In this document: positions 21,685 through 34,540 of the stretch, one piece after another
How positions within the stretch are numbered: position 1 is the first letter of the stretch
Layout: every line of letters begins with the position of its first letter
Source: Ornithodoros turicata
Lineage: Eukaryota > Arthropoda > Arachnida > Ixodida > Argasidae
DNA: 64,000 nucleotides
NCBI RefSeq assembly: GCF_037126465.1
Contig: NC_088201.1
Span: 133,328,052 to 133,392,051 of the forward strand
Reading direction: 5' to 3'
Notes under the pieces: model-generated
The model's input: the letters and a program-made list of their open reading frames with translations, nothing else
Told to the model about the DNA's origin: nothing
The model's database searches: none
Program-made: the position numbers and the translations under genes

Positions 21685-23910
21685 CGGGTGATTCCTTCTC
21701 AAATCAGGAATGAGTGATACCATGAGTGATTTTTATTGAGAAAATATATGTTGTAGCCTGACTCAGACTCAGAATGGGACAGCAAGTATTTTTTCTCTAG
21801 TCTCCGTAGTTCCCGAGAAAAAAAAATCCGGAAGAATATGGCAGGTCCGGCGCGCTTTCAGGCATAGCGATTTTGGCGTTCAATATCTGTCCACCGAACG
21901 CGTTCACGGCTTTGAATTTTTTTCCACGCACTGTCAGCTAGGTTGGCTTCTAGTGCATGGGTTTGGTTCCGGCGGGGATTTTCTTATTTTGCTGCTAAAA
22001 ATACGCAAAGTTGGTGGCGACGACGAAAATTGCTCATATTCTTGCGGCTATAGCGGCACTTGTGTACATGCCAGTGGAACGAGAAAGGCATCTCCATGTA
22101 GCGGAGACTGAGCTCTATAATTTAATATCAAATTTAGGAGTTTAGGCCAGGTTAGTGTCACGCATGGACGCGTCTACAAACGTGACATTTGGGAAAAATG
22201 CGGTTTTTGAGCGCTCATATCTAAAAAACCCCACCTCGAATATTCTTCAAACTTCGTAGGCACATGCTTCCGTACATGACGTTTGAGTGCACAGAAAGTT
22301 GAAGGTTTTTTCCTTCCACAATAAAAGTTAGAGAGTGCCAAAGTGTCAGTGTCCGACTGTGGTGCGTGTAATGACCATGGACGCGCTGCGAGAAGTTAAC
22401 TGGTCGATAGTCACGTTTTTCTTGTGATAGCCGCCCGTGCTGTTCGTGCTGCTATTTGAGAACCCAAGGAGTCGAATATTCTCCCAGGACGTCAAAAGCA
22501 GCACGACAGTTTCACAAGGACACTATAAAGAAATGTAGATTGAGTGTATGTATCACTGCTTGCCCGGTACGTGCATGAAAATTCTATGTTTACATCGAGC
22601 ACTCTAGACCAAGCCGGTAAAGATGAGTCACTATTTATTTACATTTGATTGATGTCGTTAGCAGTTGTGGCAAAGATAATCAGACTCGCGCACGTTACAA
22701 TACTGTTCAGGCGTCAGAAAGTGTCATTACACTATATTACACGGGCGAAGTTCCTTTGAAAATTCATCTTCTGTCTGTGCCTGTTCATGTAGTTCGCGCA
22801 GTAGACACATTCTTTACTTAATTTCATGTTCATGGCGAAGATACAGACGGCAAAGCGACGGCGAGTCGAAACAGTGTCAAAACACATCTATTATAAACGG
22901 AATCATTACTGGCAACAGCTAGAGGAACCACTCACCCTCGCAATGACTCCAAACTAACTAGGGTTTTTTACCTGAAGCCGGATAGGGCTTCAGTGCGGGT
23001 GGCGCTAATCCTGTTACTCTCCTCGCTGTTCATTAGTAGCGGCGCGGTGGCTCCTGTCACGGCAAAATACTCGCCGACGGACACAGAAATCGTTGTCATG
23101 CTTCTATGCTAACTGAAGGACGTCTCCTTGGGTAGACTACAGGTACCACAGTCCGCTCTCTCAATGAAAACTCGAATATCGACCAGTGAACTTGTCGCAG
23201 CGCTTCCATGGTCATTACAGGCACCACAGTCCGACACTGAAACTTTGGCGCACTGTAACTTTTATTGTGCAAGAAAAAAACCTTCCAGTTTCTGTGCACT
23301 CAAACGACATATACGGAAGCATGTGCCTACGAAGTTTGACGAATTTTCGAGGTGGGTTTTTTGAGATATGAGCGCTCAAACACCGCATTTTTTCAAATGC
23401 CACGTGTTGTAGACGCCTCCATGCATGACAGCAACATAGTCTAGACCCCTCAGTTTGATACCAAATTATAGAGCTCAGTCTCCGCTACTTCGAGATTTCT
23501 TTCTTGTTTCATTGGCATGTACACAAGTGCCGCAATAGCCGCAAGAATGTGAGCGATTTTCGTCGTCGCCACCAACTTTGCGTATTTTTAGCTGCAAAAT
23601 AAGAAAATCCCCGCCGCAACCGAACCCAAGCAATAGAATCCAACATAGCTGACAGTGCGTGGAAAAAAAATCAAAGCCGTGAACGCGTTCGTTGGACAGA
23701 TATTGAACGCCAAAATCGCTATGCCTGAAAGCGCGCCGGACCTGCCATATTCTTCCGGATTTTTTTTCTCAGGAACTACGGAAACTAGAGAAAAAAAAAT
23801 TTGCTGTTCCCTTCTCAGTCTGAGCCAGGCTATAACATATATTTTTTCAATAAAAATTACTGATGGTGCCCGGACCACCTTGCCTGAGTTGAGATGGAAT
23901 CACACACTTC
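21685..23910. mobile_element. 2.2-kb foldback element
   Basis: Inverted arms at about 21685-22430 and 23105-23910, with a spacer of about 680 bp. The arms match along nearly their whole length, for example TTTGGCGTTCAATATCTGTC near 21870 and its inverse near 23700. Outer ends contain GTGATTCCTTCTCAA-type sequence. No transposase or other coding motif is visible in arms or spacer. Arm divergence is moderate, so it is not a recent insertion. Confidence 0.75.
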
Positions 23911-25165
23911 GATCTGTCTGATATGCCGCTATCCTGAGGACAGGCACCACATAGCAGATTGACAATTGTATCGTCTGTGATAAATCATGGGTACCATTGT
24001 GATGTGACTGCAGATGTATGACAGCTCAATTGATCTGAGTACACAGGCATGCTAATTTTTTGCCAGATTTCCTGGCAAATCTTACCTGTTATGCATTGTT
24101 GACAGTTGTCATGACACTGATGTCAGGACTTGGTGGTGACACAGATGTCAACGACACTCCAGCTTTACACTGGTGCGATCTGTGCACTTGTTGTGTAGCC
24201 TCATATCCTGTAAGGCATATCTTAAGATTGAAAAAAAAAAACACATCCCTGTGTAATTAGGCCACAATATTTATTATATACATCTGCATTTACATCCAGA
24301 TTGCAACCATGCCTCTTTTTATCATGAATGCCCAAATGCCTGTAATTTGGCTGTGTTGTGTCTGTCTTCAATGTGTTCTAAATAGCTGAGTTTGAGCCAC
24401 AAGTACAGAATAGTAGCATGAACCAAACCAATGGCCACTTCTAATAAACACTTCACTTCACTGTACTTTCAATTATATTACAACTTTGTTCTCTTTACAC
24501 CAGCTCAGGTATATGCCAAGTGCCCACGGTTCTTCCTCTCTATCATCACCTTTTTGACATGCCTTGTATATTACCAGGGCGGAACAGGTACTCTCATTTC
24601 GCACCAGCTCTCCTCTGCCTTGACTCGCACTCCACCCCTAAATGCACAGCAGTGAATGAAGGGTGAAGGCAATATGGGCATATCACCGTCACAAAGTTCT
24701 GATGTAATTAAGAGTGTGTCATCAGCATCATGAAAAATGATGCTAACATCTATGAATGAAAGCCTACAGGACAGAGTGCCTAGATGCTGTTTCAATGCAA
24801 GATACCGCAGCACTCATTTACAGTTCAGAAACTTAAAGCTTCCTTCCTCCATCCACCATCCATCCATCCAGCCAGCCAGCCAGCTTCCATCATCACCAGG
24901 AGAATATGTGGCTCCTCATGCATACTGCATAACCGGCACAAAATGCCTGTCACATATATGTTACACCCTATTAAGGTTGTTTCAGGTAAGCAGGTCTTCA
25001 ACGCTATACGTGAAAAAATTATTTGTTGTACAGGTATGTGGCTGTAACATAACTAACCCTGCTTAAACGCACGAGAAACATGTCAGTGTAAGAGTAGAAG
25101 CCATAGCTTCAGGAATACTGTGGCTGTGTGTGTGGAATTTTTCGTTTCTTCTAAACAGGAACTTC
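23911..25165. other. No recognisable gene
   Basis: Nothing supported except a short CCAT/CCAG tetranucleotide tract at about 24848-24892, the same motif type as the large array at 25861. Confidence 0.45.
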
Positions 25166-25179
25166 ACACTACCTCTACC

Positions 25180-25860
25180 TCAGTAGTAGTGGATCAGCTC
25201 AAGAAGCCGGCAAGTCACACAGTCGCCTGGACGCCATTAATTAGCAATTAGAGCAATTTGGGACCCCCCACAGTAATTAGGATCATTCAGGGAGTCATTA
25301 CACTAATTGGGGATCATCTAAGAGACGTCCAGACCACTGTGTGAGTTTCCTGCTACTTGAGCTGATAAAAAATAAAAAAATAGGTAGAAAATCAAATGAA
25401 AAGATAGAAATAGAGTGGCGAGAAGGAGTTTAGTTGAAGATCAATGACGTCATCTTGAAGAAAGCGGCCCGGAACGGCCGCTTACCGTCGCTGGGCGACG
25501 GAGCACAGAGGCAGGTTGCAAAGCATCGCAGCACCAGTTCCGCACATTCTGTGACGTCAGCTGTGACATCATCATGGCATGTCTGGGCAAGTTAGGACAG
25601 CTCTGGACATGCAAGGAGAAAAACACTCGTAATACAGAGACTGGGAAAGCAAGAGTATGCAAACCATCGATAGCTAACAAGAAAAAACAATTAGTTACAC
25701 AACAAATGAGCCCACCAGAACAGGAGCGCAGAACGATGTGACTGCTCCATCCGAGAGGCAGGCAGAGAACTGACTCGTAATGGTTTTTCTCCTGTATAAA
25801 GCCCCGCAGCTGCATCCCCTAGCGGTTACTTTCTCAACTAATCTCACAACAAAATTATTA
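25180..25860 (-). repeat. Left inverted block of 9.4-kb composite
   Basis: Reverse complement of 33845-34540 over about 690 bp, with blocks such as AGCTGATCCACTACTA and GGACAGCTCTGGACATGC recognisable on both sides. It ends exactly where the AGCC array starts, so the array lies just inside the left block. Confidence 0.8.
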
Positions 25861-26727
<867 letters not shown>

Positions 26728-26732
26728 TAGCT

Positions 26733-26914
26733 AGCTCTGCTTCCGTTTAAGTGATAAAACAGTGCGCCTGCTCGGGGAAACGGATCGCGCGCGTCCAAAC
26801 CGCGAGGCCCGCGTTGCGCTCGCACGGGGAATCGCGTGCGTCGCGTCCCGAGAACGGGCCCGCGTGCGGCTCGCGTGGGGCGCACTGTTTTATCACTTAA
26901 ACGGAAGCAGAGCT
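26733..26914. mobile_element. 182-bp MITE with perfect 36-bp ends
   Basis: Positions 26733-26768 and 26879-26914 are exact inverted repeats (36 of 36), starting AGCTCTGCTTCCGTTT. The 110-bp core is very GC- and CpG-rich (many CGCG and GCGC steps), unlike the A/T-rich ends. No clear target duplication was found, possibly because the left flank is repeat DNA. Confidence 0.8.
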
Positions 26915-28072
26915 GACATTGTTGTACCCTGGCGATAAATCTTTTTATTCCAGCGCCAGCAGAATGTATTCAGAAAAGGTTTCGGGTGTGTAAGGTCAGC
27001 CCAAGGTGTGTTGATGGGAGCGCACTACTGCTCTGTTGGGTCTCTATAGTATTCTTGCAAAATATATGGGTGCAAGAAAATAAAAGGAAAACGAAGAAGA
27101 CAATTCACTCCTGTATGATGAGCGCTGCGTAGAAGCACGGCACCGTTTTCTTTGTGGAGGTATAGCGAACGCGCATTCCTTTCTTTCTTTTTTGGTTCGC
27201 GTCGGCCGAGTGGCGATATCCTATTACATCCGGAACGAGGACCTATCGCTTTGCGATCGCATACAAGAGTGAGCCATCTTTTGACGATGGTAGGATAATT
27301 ATTGACCTGAGGAATAATATGGATTTATGTAGTTGTGAGAATAGACTTTGTGTTTGTGAGTGTGAAAATGTGAGTGTGTGTATGTGTGCGCGCGCGCTCT
27401 CCTGAACCAGGGATCCCACTTGACAAGTAAGTTCTTTGTGTGTGCCTTTTCATGTGACACGAGTGATACATTTATGTACTATTGCGTGGAATAGTGGCTT
27501 AAAAAATAAGGGTAGCAGCGCTTGCATTGCTATCTGTAGGATAGATCAAGAGCGTTTTTAATGGAATTACCTCGCGAACCTGGTGAAGTCTTCATTTTGG
27601 GCAGGCTATTTTATGAGAGCCGGTCCTGTTGCGATGCATTTGATACGCTTTCCTGAAGCAGCGTGCTTTGTTCTAGTAGTGTGGTTTACGCCTTTATCAA
27701 TAGAAATGAATAGAATTGTTTGTTTGTTTGTTTATTTGTATGTTTGTTTGTTTGTTAGTATGTATCTGTCACGTTGGTAGCGCTGTTCAAGCGCTAGCCG
27801 CGTAGCGATAAGCGGTGATTCTCCGATTATTCCTGAGCGGTACGACTTAAGCCTTTTCCCTGCTCACTTAAGGAAATTTGTGTATCCCTGTCCTGTGACA
27901 CAAATGCGTGTAATTTTTCGCGGTTCTTTTCTTCTGTCACTGCTTTTACTCAGAATGTAGGTGGGGGGGAAGTCAGCATCCAGGTAGAGCAGCAGAAAGC
28001 CGCTCGGCAGAGGAGAGTTCATGAGAATGGAATTTGTTTGTTTTTTGTTATATATCGTTGAGTGTCAGTATC
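26915..28072. other. Composite interior, no gene
   Basis: GT-rich run at about 27345-27395 and TTTG repeats at 27717-27760. A first copy of the composite module (TGTGTATCCCTGTCCTGTG) lies at about 27776-27970. No coding motif. Confidence 0.45.
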
Positions 28073-28080
28073 CACTAGAG

Positions 28081-28503
28081 CAGTGGTTCCCAAAGGGTGG
28101 TCCGCGGACCCCTGGGGGTCCGCGAGAGTGTCCGTGGGGGTCCGCGACCGTCTCTCACATTTCAGTGAGGATTTTCGTCCCCACAAACACGCGCTCGTAC
28201 ATGCTGCCCGATTTCCAAACACCCAGAACTTCCAAAATTGCTACAAGCATGCTTCAACGGCTAGTTTCTAATTTCTGATAGAAACGTCCTGCAATGCACG
28301 TTTATCCGCGTCATACACATACAAACAAGAAGAAGAAACCAGTCCGGAATCGTTTCTGAAGCTGTATCGAAAGCACGCAGCAGCTGACGAGGTTGCTGGT
28401 TATGCACTGGCTGTGACGGTGTGTGTGTGTGTGGGGGGGGGTCCGTGAATTGGTTCTCATCGCTTCCGGGGGTCCGTCACCGCCAAAAGTTTGGGAAACA
28501 CTG
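28081..28503. mobile_element. hAT MITE, 423 bp, exact 8-bp TSD
   Basis: Terminal repeats CAGTGGTTCCCAAA and TTTGGGAAACACTG, flanked by the identical 8-mer CACTAGAG at 28073-28080 and 28504-28511. Both ends carry GGGGTCCGC-type subterminal repeats. It is non-autonomous and sits at the edge of a GTGTGCGAATATTCG repeat. Confidence 0.92.
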
Positions 28504-28511
28504 CACTAGAG

Positions 28512-28625
28512 GTGTGCGAATATTCGAAATTTCGAATGTTGTTCGAATATTGTTGATATTCGAACCCTATTCGTATTCGAAAAATTGATAATCGAGAAAT
28601 TCGAATATTCGAAAATTTCGAATAA
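28512..28625. repeat. ATTCGAATATTCG-rich repeat
   Basis: Short A/T-rich palindromic motifs TTCGAA and ATTCGAATATTCG are repeated over about 110 bp, starting AGAGGTGTGCGAATATTCG. The right terminus of this family was not found, so it looks partial. Confidence 0.65.
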
Positions 28626-29034
28626 TGGAGCACAAGCGCCAGCATTCCCGCTAAAATGAACAGAATTCCAGGTATTGGGATTAATCTTGCGTAAATTCCA
28701 CGTTTGGCACGTCCTTAGCACGATTTCCAATTGGAATCGGACTTCATGTGCATCCAGCAAAACCGCAAGTTGGCTTCACAGCATGCTTCCGCGCATTGCG
28801 CGCAGCCAACTTTAAGGCACAACGTCTGGTAGGCTACCTAGCCGATTTGATTTTTTTTATGTGTGCTTTCGTTATTTTTTAAAAGATAACACAGACTCGA
28901 AGAAGTGTTTGTTTGTTTGTTAGTATGTGTCTGTCACCTTCGTAGCGCTGTTCAGGCTTTATTTTCTTTGCAAAAGTTCAGACTTTATGGTATTAAGCTG
29001 TTCGAGTAGAAGTGACTTCCCGTGCTCGCTTCCC

Positions 29035-30085
29035 AAAGCACACACGCGGTCCTCAGGACGTCCCCACAGTGTCATCGTGTCCTCGTTCTTAGAGGTTATT
29101 CTCAGGACGTCCTGAGGATAACACTCTCGGACTGTCCGTGAAAAGTCATTCAGGTACGCCCTGTACCCGTACCTGTGGGTAGCTAGCGGGACGAGAAATA
29201 TTACTTTGTTTAGTTTACCTGTTCAGACGTTCTAAACAAATTTGTTTTCTTTTTGGGCCGATCCTGGGACCTGATTGACATTTTTCTGAAATAAAGGGTG
29301 GTGCAGGGTAAAATTCTCTGCATCCAAAAACGATGACTGTCTATGATAAATGGAGCGCATTGCTTGTGGAATGGAGAGAAACGCGCGATTCTGTCCCACT
29401 GCTTTTGACTTTCAAAGCTCCTACCGAAACGTCTCAAACCAAAAGGAGTAAGAAACATAGCCTTTGCATTGATGTGGACCTAATACTTCACTCAATTCCT
29501 CACTTTGAGTATTCTTTCTTTGCGTAATCGAAAGAAACACGGATAGCTCACCCTTCGTTTTGTGTCACAGGCGAGCAGGGCTCTCGAATGTACGGAGGTT
29601 CGCGTTATAAGCAATAAACCGTGTCTGTTTTGGCTTCGGAAGAGAATACTAGTACCTTTCGGAGTGGGTTTCTCGGACTTCGTGCCCCTGACAAGATTTT
29701 TTTTTTGCGTGTTTTATATTTCTCTCTGCTTTCTCTTTCAACCGCTGCGCTCGTTGTCCGTTATGAATTGTACTAGAAACAAACAGCGAGATTGTATTGC
29801 GGAAGTTAAATGAGATATATAGAAAAAGAGGAGTTATCCGGACCGCGTCTGGTGTCGTATAAATTATACGCAGAAAAATGAGTTGCAGGTGAAGTCGTCC
29901 TCACAAGGCCCTGCGAGTGTTCCAGGTTGACACCCTGAGGATGTGCAGGTGATATGACCGGGAGTCCCACTTTAACACGGAGGTAACACTGGGAGGACCA
30001 GTTGATAACTTCCTGAGGATGTCATCGTCGTCCAGGGTTGATATCCTGCGGACGATCGCAGGACGTTTCTGTGTTGTTGGGGTTA
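29035..30085. mobile_element. Possible GGACGTCC-type element
   Basis: Two clusters of TCAGGACGTCC-like palindromic motifs (29050-29120 and 29930-30070) in inverted relation bound a 0.8-kb interior. The outer ends (TTCCCAAAGCACACACG on the left and an inverse of CCCCAACAACACAG on the right) are only weakly alike. Architecture resembles the elements at 42903 and 47028. The interior has no recognisable gene. Confidence 0.4.
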
Positions 30086-30093
30086 AGATAGAT

Positions 30094-31290
30094 TGTGTAT
30101 CCCTGTCCTGTGCTTTCTTCACGCAGGGCCAATGCAAATGAGTATTTAGCATTATGCAATAATTATCTGATAGCAGAAAAGGGTGTCTTTGTCACAGTTT
30201 ATTAGCGTGTGCGTCGTTCTTTTATTTATTTTTTTCTCTTATAGCTATGCGAGCAAAAGTGCGTGTAATATTTCGCTGCTCTTTTCTTATTTTCTCTGCT
30301 TTTTATGTAGAAGAAAGCCTCCTGCGTAAAAGCTGAATAGTGTTCTACCAGTGGAAGTGGGGTTGATTGTTTGATTTTGTTGGGTGTTCGATATCTTGAC
30401 GAAGTAAGCAGAGCTTAATTTTGCAGGTTTTTGAGCAGAAATGCTGGTATCTGAGCACGGAGTACAAATTTATATATTTCTCTGCTCCCTAAGAAAATTT
30501 GTACGTCGTTTTCCAAGCAGACCGCGTTTAGTTTACGCAAAATAGAAAAATGAAGTTGTGTATGCTCTATGATGATCCGCCGCAGGCTTAGGCCTTTTCC
30601 CCGATCACCAGTGTTTTCGGATTCGATGTCGCATGTCTAGACTTGTTCAGTAGTGTTGCAATTTTTACCCTTCGCTAATATCTTGTTGCTGCCGTCTTGT
30701 GTTAGACGTTGAGCTTCGTAGCGATGTGCGGTAACGCTACGATTATTCCTGAGCACTCGTGTGTTTAATGCGTTGTCCTCTGTGCGTGCATGCGTGTGCT
30801 TTTCCCCTGATTTGTGACGTCATCGTGGCATGTCTGGACTTGTTTAGCAGTGTTGCAGTTCTTCCCGCCGCTAGTATGTTGTTGGTGTCATGTTGTGCTA
30901 GCCGCGTGGCGATGTGTGGTGACCTGAGGTCTTAAGCCTTTTCCCTGCTCACCTAAGGATATTTGTGTATCCCTGTCCTGTGCTTTCTTTACGCAAGGGC
31001 AATGCGTCTGTGTATGTGGCACTATCAGATACCAGACATGAGTGTCTTTTTCTTGGTTTATTGGCATATGCTTCAGGTTTTTTAAGTCAAGCACAAGTGC
31101 GCGCAATTTTTCGCTGCTCTCTTCCTCAGATCACCGATTTTACGAAGAAGACAGTCGCATGGTACAGCTGAGAAGAGGGTTTCTCTGATTGTTTGTTTGA
31201 TTTTGTTGGGTGTTCGACATGTTGAGGAAGTCAGCTGTTAAAGGTATCCGTGAAGAAATGCTTGCGTCTGAGCGCAGGATAGCAATTCCT
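30094..31290 (+). repeat. Tandem composite modules, about 870-bp period
   Basis: TGTGTATCCCTGTCCTGTG and the sequence downstream of it recur at 30094 and 30964 (and 27879), each followed by a GCAATTTTTCGCTGCTC-like block and then TTTGATTTTGTTGGGTGTTCG. The copies are diverged. Overlapping short open frames are unconvincing as genes. Confidence 0.65.
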
Positions 31291-31837
31291 GAAGCACGGC
31301 ATCCTCAGTGTAAATTAATTGTTTTGGATGCGAGTCTGCTTCCCTGCATGACAAGGCTGAAATGGGAAGAGAGAAAAAATTGGAGCGCTTCATTAATAGC
31401 GATCCAAGTAATAGGGCAATTATAGTTTCCATAGAAAGTAGAATTTTAATGGACTCCTAAAATTATAGTTTAGTTGTAGTTTTTCTAAACTGCAATGCAA
31501 TAATCATTAATATGGTAAGAATGCCATCATGTTCCCGTAAAGGCGTTCTGTCTTGTGCTTTCGCGCCTTTTGGCTCGCAATGCGCGAATGGAACTTTGCC
31601 CCCGGCTTTCGCTCCTTTTTGCTCGCAGGCGTAGCCTCAGACAACGAATGTATGAGCATAGAAAGGGTCATGTATTACATAAGCCTTGAGGTGATGTTGA
31701 GTGGTCTCACTTATTATTTTAAAAGAGCAGTGGCAGTTTACTGTAATTCTAATGAATGAGCCTTTGGGGTGAAAATCGTTAATATGCGGGGTGCTTTTTT
31801 GTTGAATTTTAATGAGAGAATCAATGTCATTAAGAGT

Positions 31838-33440
31838 AGGACAAAGGAAATAATCTTGCGATTCAATAAATAATAGGAGTCTTTGCCGGTGTCTTCTTCA
31901 GACAGGATGTGATGACGTCACGCAGTCTGTAGCAATGCATTGACCGTTACTGGAAAAAAGTGTGGCAATGGAAAAATAGTGTGTATTGTCCTGGGCAGAT
32001 TTATGATGAGCACTGTTTTTAAATAAGAGGAGTGCGTGTGCTTAGAAATAGTTTGATGCTGGTTTCCTTCTTTGTTTCTTTTCGCTTTTTCCCCCATTGT
32101 CTGACAAACATGTGCTGACATGCCTGGGCTTGTTCTGACATGCTTTCCTTTTACATGTAGTTTTTTTCTTTTTGTACAAGGAATATTCTTGACGATAGTG
32201 CTGCCTTGAATGGGAGTAGAGCTATTCTTAATAATTTTGCGACTCATTTAGTTCAGAGAGTAACCGCGAGGGGGACAGGTGTGTGACTTTATGTCTTGCT
32301 GAACCTTTGTTTTTTCCTGTACAGTAAGACTTTGGGAATGAAATGCTACAATCTCCTGTTGTCTATGGTGTTTTTCTGCAATAGTTCCCTATGCAATCAT
32401 TATAGTAGAATAAAGGAAATAATCTAGGGATAGTGATTCAATAAATAACAGGTGCCCTGTCTAGAGCGTACGCGTCCTTGAGCCACGCACCTGCATGATG
32501 ACGTCATACCGAGAGACTATTGTTTCAGGTTGACCTTGTCTAGAGGAGCATTAGTGGAAAAAAACTGTGTAGCCCTGAGACAATAGGATGACGTCACTAC
32601 CAATGAGAACGGCCTGCAGGGGGCGCAAGGATTCACTTCTCTCTTGGACACTGACGGGTCTCGACACGCAAATTCTGCTCCTGGCGTTGGCCGTCAGTGG
32701 AAGAGCGTAGCTTCGGTGGGGTTCTGTCTGCCTCTGATGGGGTGCGGATGTGTGGTTCGTCACTGGTGAATGGTGTTCGATGATGCAGGTGGATTTTGTG
32801 ACGAGCGGATTTACAATGAGGGAATTCTGTGAACGGGAAAAATGATGGTGAGTGTCTTTTTCACTCTGTTCAAGTGTTTGTTTTCCTCTGTTGCCCAGCA
32901 GTCGTACAATTTGTCCTGACGTGTTCTGACATGCCCCGATATGCATGCTTTCCTGTGTTGACATTTTGTATTTTTTTCTTTTTTGACAAGGAACATTGTT
33001 GTCTTGACGATAGTGCTGCCCTGAGTTCTGCGCTCCTGGTTACCCGTACTCTGTGTTGATTTGTTGAGTGTCTAGTCCTGTTATTTGTCGTTGATGGAGT
33101 TACGTGTTAGGATATTTTGTTCTTTTGCAAGTCTCATTTAGTAAGACTTTGGAATTCCTACGATCAGCTTTCATGCATGGTGCTCTTCTGCAATAGTTTC
33201 CTATTCAATCGTTATAGAAGAATAAAGGAAATAATCATGGGATAGTGATTCAATAAATAATAGGTCCCCTGTCTAGAGCGTACGCGTCCTTGAGCCACGC
33301 AGGTGCATGATGACGTCATACTGTGGCTTCATTGCAGATTGACCAAAAGAGGATTAGTGGAAAAAAACAGGGTAGCCCTGAGACAATAGGATGACGTCAC
33401 GACCAATGAGAACGGCCAGCAGGGGGCGCAGGAATGCTCT
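31838..33440 (+). repeat. Tandem composite modules, about 810-bp period
   Basis: GGAAATAATC...GATTCAATAAATAA recurs at 31845, 32412 and 33224. TAGAGCGTACGCGTCCTTGA recurs at about 32462 and 33273. GCCCTGAGACAATAGGATGA recurs at 32572 and 33375. The spacings are about 570 and 810 bp. No protein domain is visible. Confidence 0.75.
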
Positions 33441-33538
33441 TCTCTCTTAGCCTCACGACCAATGAGAACGGCCAGCAGGGGGCGCAGGAATGCTTTTCAC
33501 TCTTAGCCTCTCGGAGGTGGTCGCCCCAGAGGGCGCTA
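33389..33538 (+). promoter_or_regulatory. CRE, CCAAT and CTCF-like motif cluster
   Basis: TGACGTCA and CCAATGAG are followed by CCAGCAGGGGGCGC (33416-33429). A 55-bp tandem duplication repeats the CCAAT and CTCF-like parts (33472-33485). CCCCAGAGGGCGCTA follows at 33524-33538. An earlier module has CCTGCAGGGGGCGC at 32613-32626. These match the conserved core bound by animal CTCF. Motif matching only; binding is not shown. GC-rich, TATA-less sequence follows to about 33700, as in a promoter. Confidence 0.5.
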
Positions 33539-33844
33539 GGAGCGCGTATGCGTAGAGGCCGCGGAGCGGCGCCCCAGTCAGTTTCTCTCCGGCTGTCGCA
33601 GAAAGCAGACGTGCGCTCCCCGCGCTCGCTCAGTTTCTGGCTGGTTGTCACGGAGAGCAGTCGCATCGGTCTGCGCTCCTGCTGTGGTGAGGTGATTTGT
33701 TGTGTAACTAATGCTTTCGTCAACTTTGTTCCCGCTTTGTTTGCGATTTTCGTGCCCGTGCACGTCGGGTGCTGGTTGCTGTTGTCCGGGCATCCCCGGC
33801 ATTTTCTATCATCTTCTGCCTTGGGAATGGGAGTAGCGCTGGCG

Positions 33845-34540
33845 TGATTCTTAATAATTTTGTTGTGAGATTAGTTGAGAAAGTAACCGCTAAGGGATGC
33901 AGCTGCGGGGCTGTATACAGGAGAAAAAAAACATTACGAGTCAGTTCTCTGCCTGCCTCTCGGATGGAGCAGTCACATCGTTCTGCGCTCCTGTTCTGGT
34001 GGGCTCATTTGTTGTGTAACTAATTGTTTTTTCTTGTTAGCTATTGATGGTTTGCATACTCTTGCTTTCCCAGTCTCTGTATTACGAGTGTTTTTCTCCT
34101 TGCATGTCCAGAGCTGTCCTAACTTGCCCAGACATGCCATGCTGACGTCACAGCTGACGTCACAGGATGTGCGGAACTGGTGCTGCGATGCTTTGCAACC
34201 TGCCTCTGTGCTCCGTCGCCCAGCGACGGTAAGCGGCCTTTCTGGGCCGCTTTCTTCAAGATGACGTCGTTGATCTTCAACTAAACTCCTTCTCGCCACT
34301 CTATTTCTATCTTTTCATTTTATTTTCTACCTATTTTTTTATCTTTTATCAGCTCAAGTAGCCGGAAACTCACACAGTGGTCTGGACGTGTCTTAGATGA
34401 TCCCCAATTAGTGTAATGACTCCCTGAATGATCCTAATTACTGTGGGGGGTCCTAAATTGCTCTAATTGCTAATTAATGGCGTCCAGGCGACTGTGTGAC
34501 TTGCCGGCTTCTTGAGCTGATCCACTACTACTTACCTCTG
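33845..34540 (+). repeat. Right inverted block of 9.4-kb composite
   Basis: Inverse partner of 25180-25860. It contains a second CTGCGCTCCTGTTCTGGTG module (33990) that is also present about 310 bp upstream (33678). The 25180-34540 span therefore has inverted ends of about 690 bp. Confidence 0.8.
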
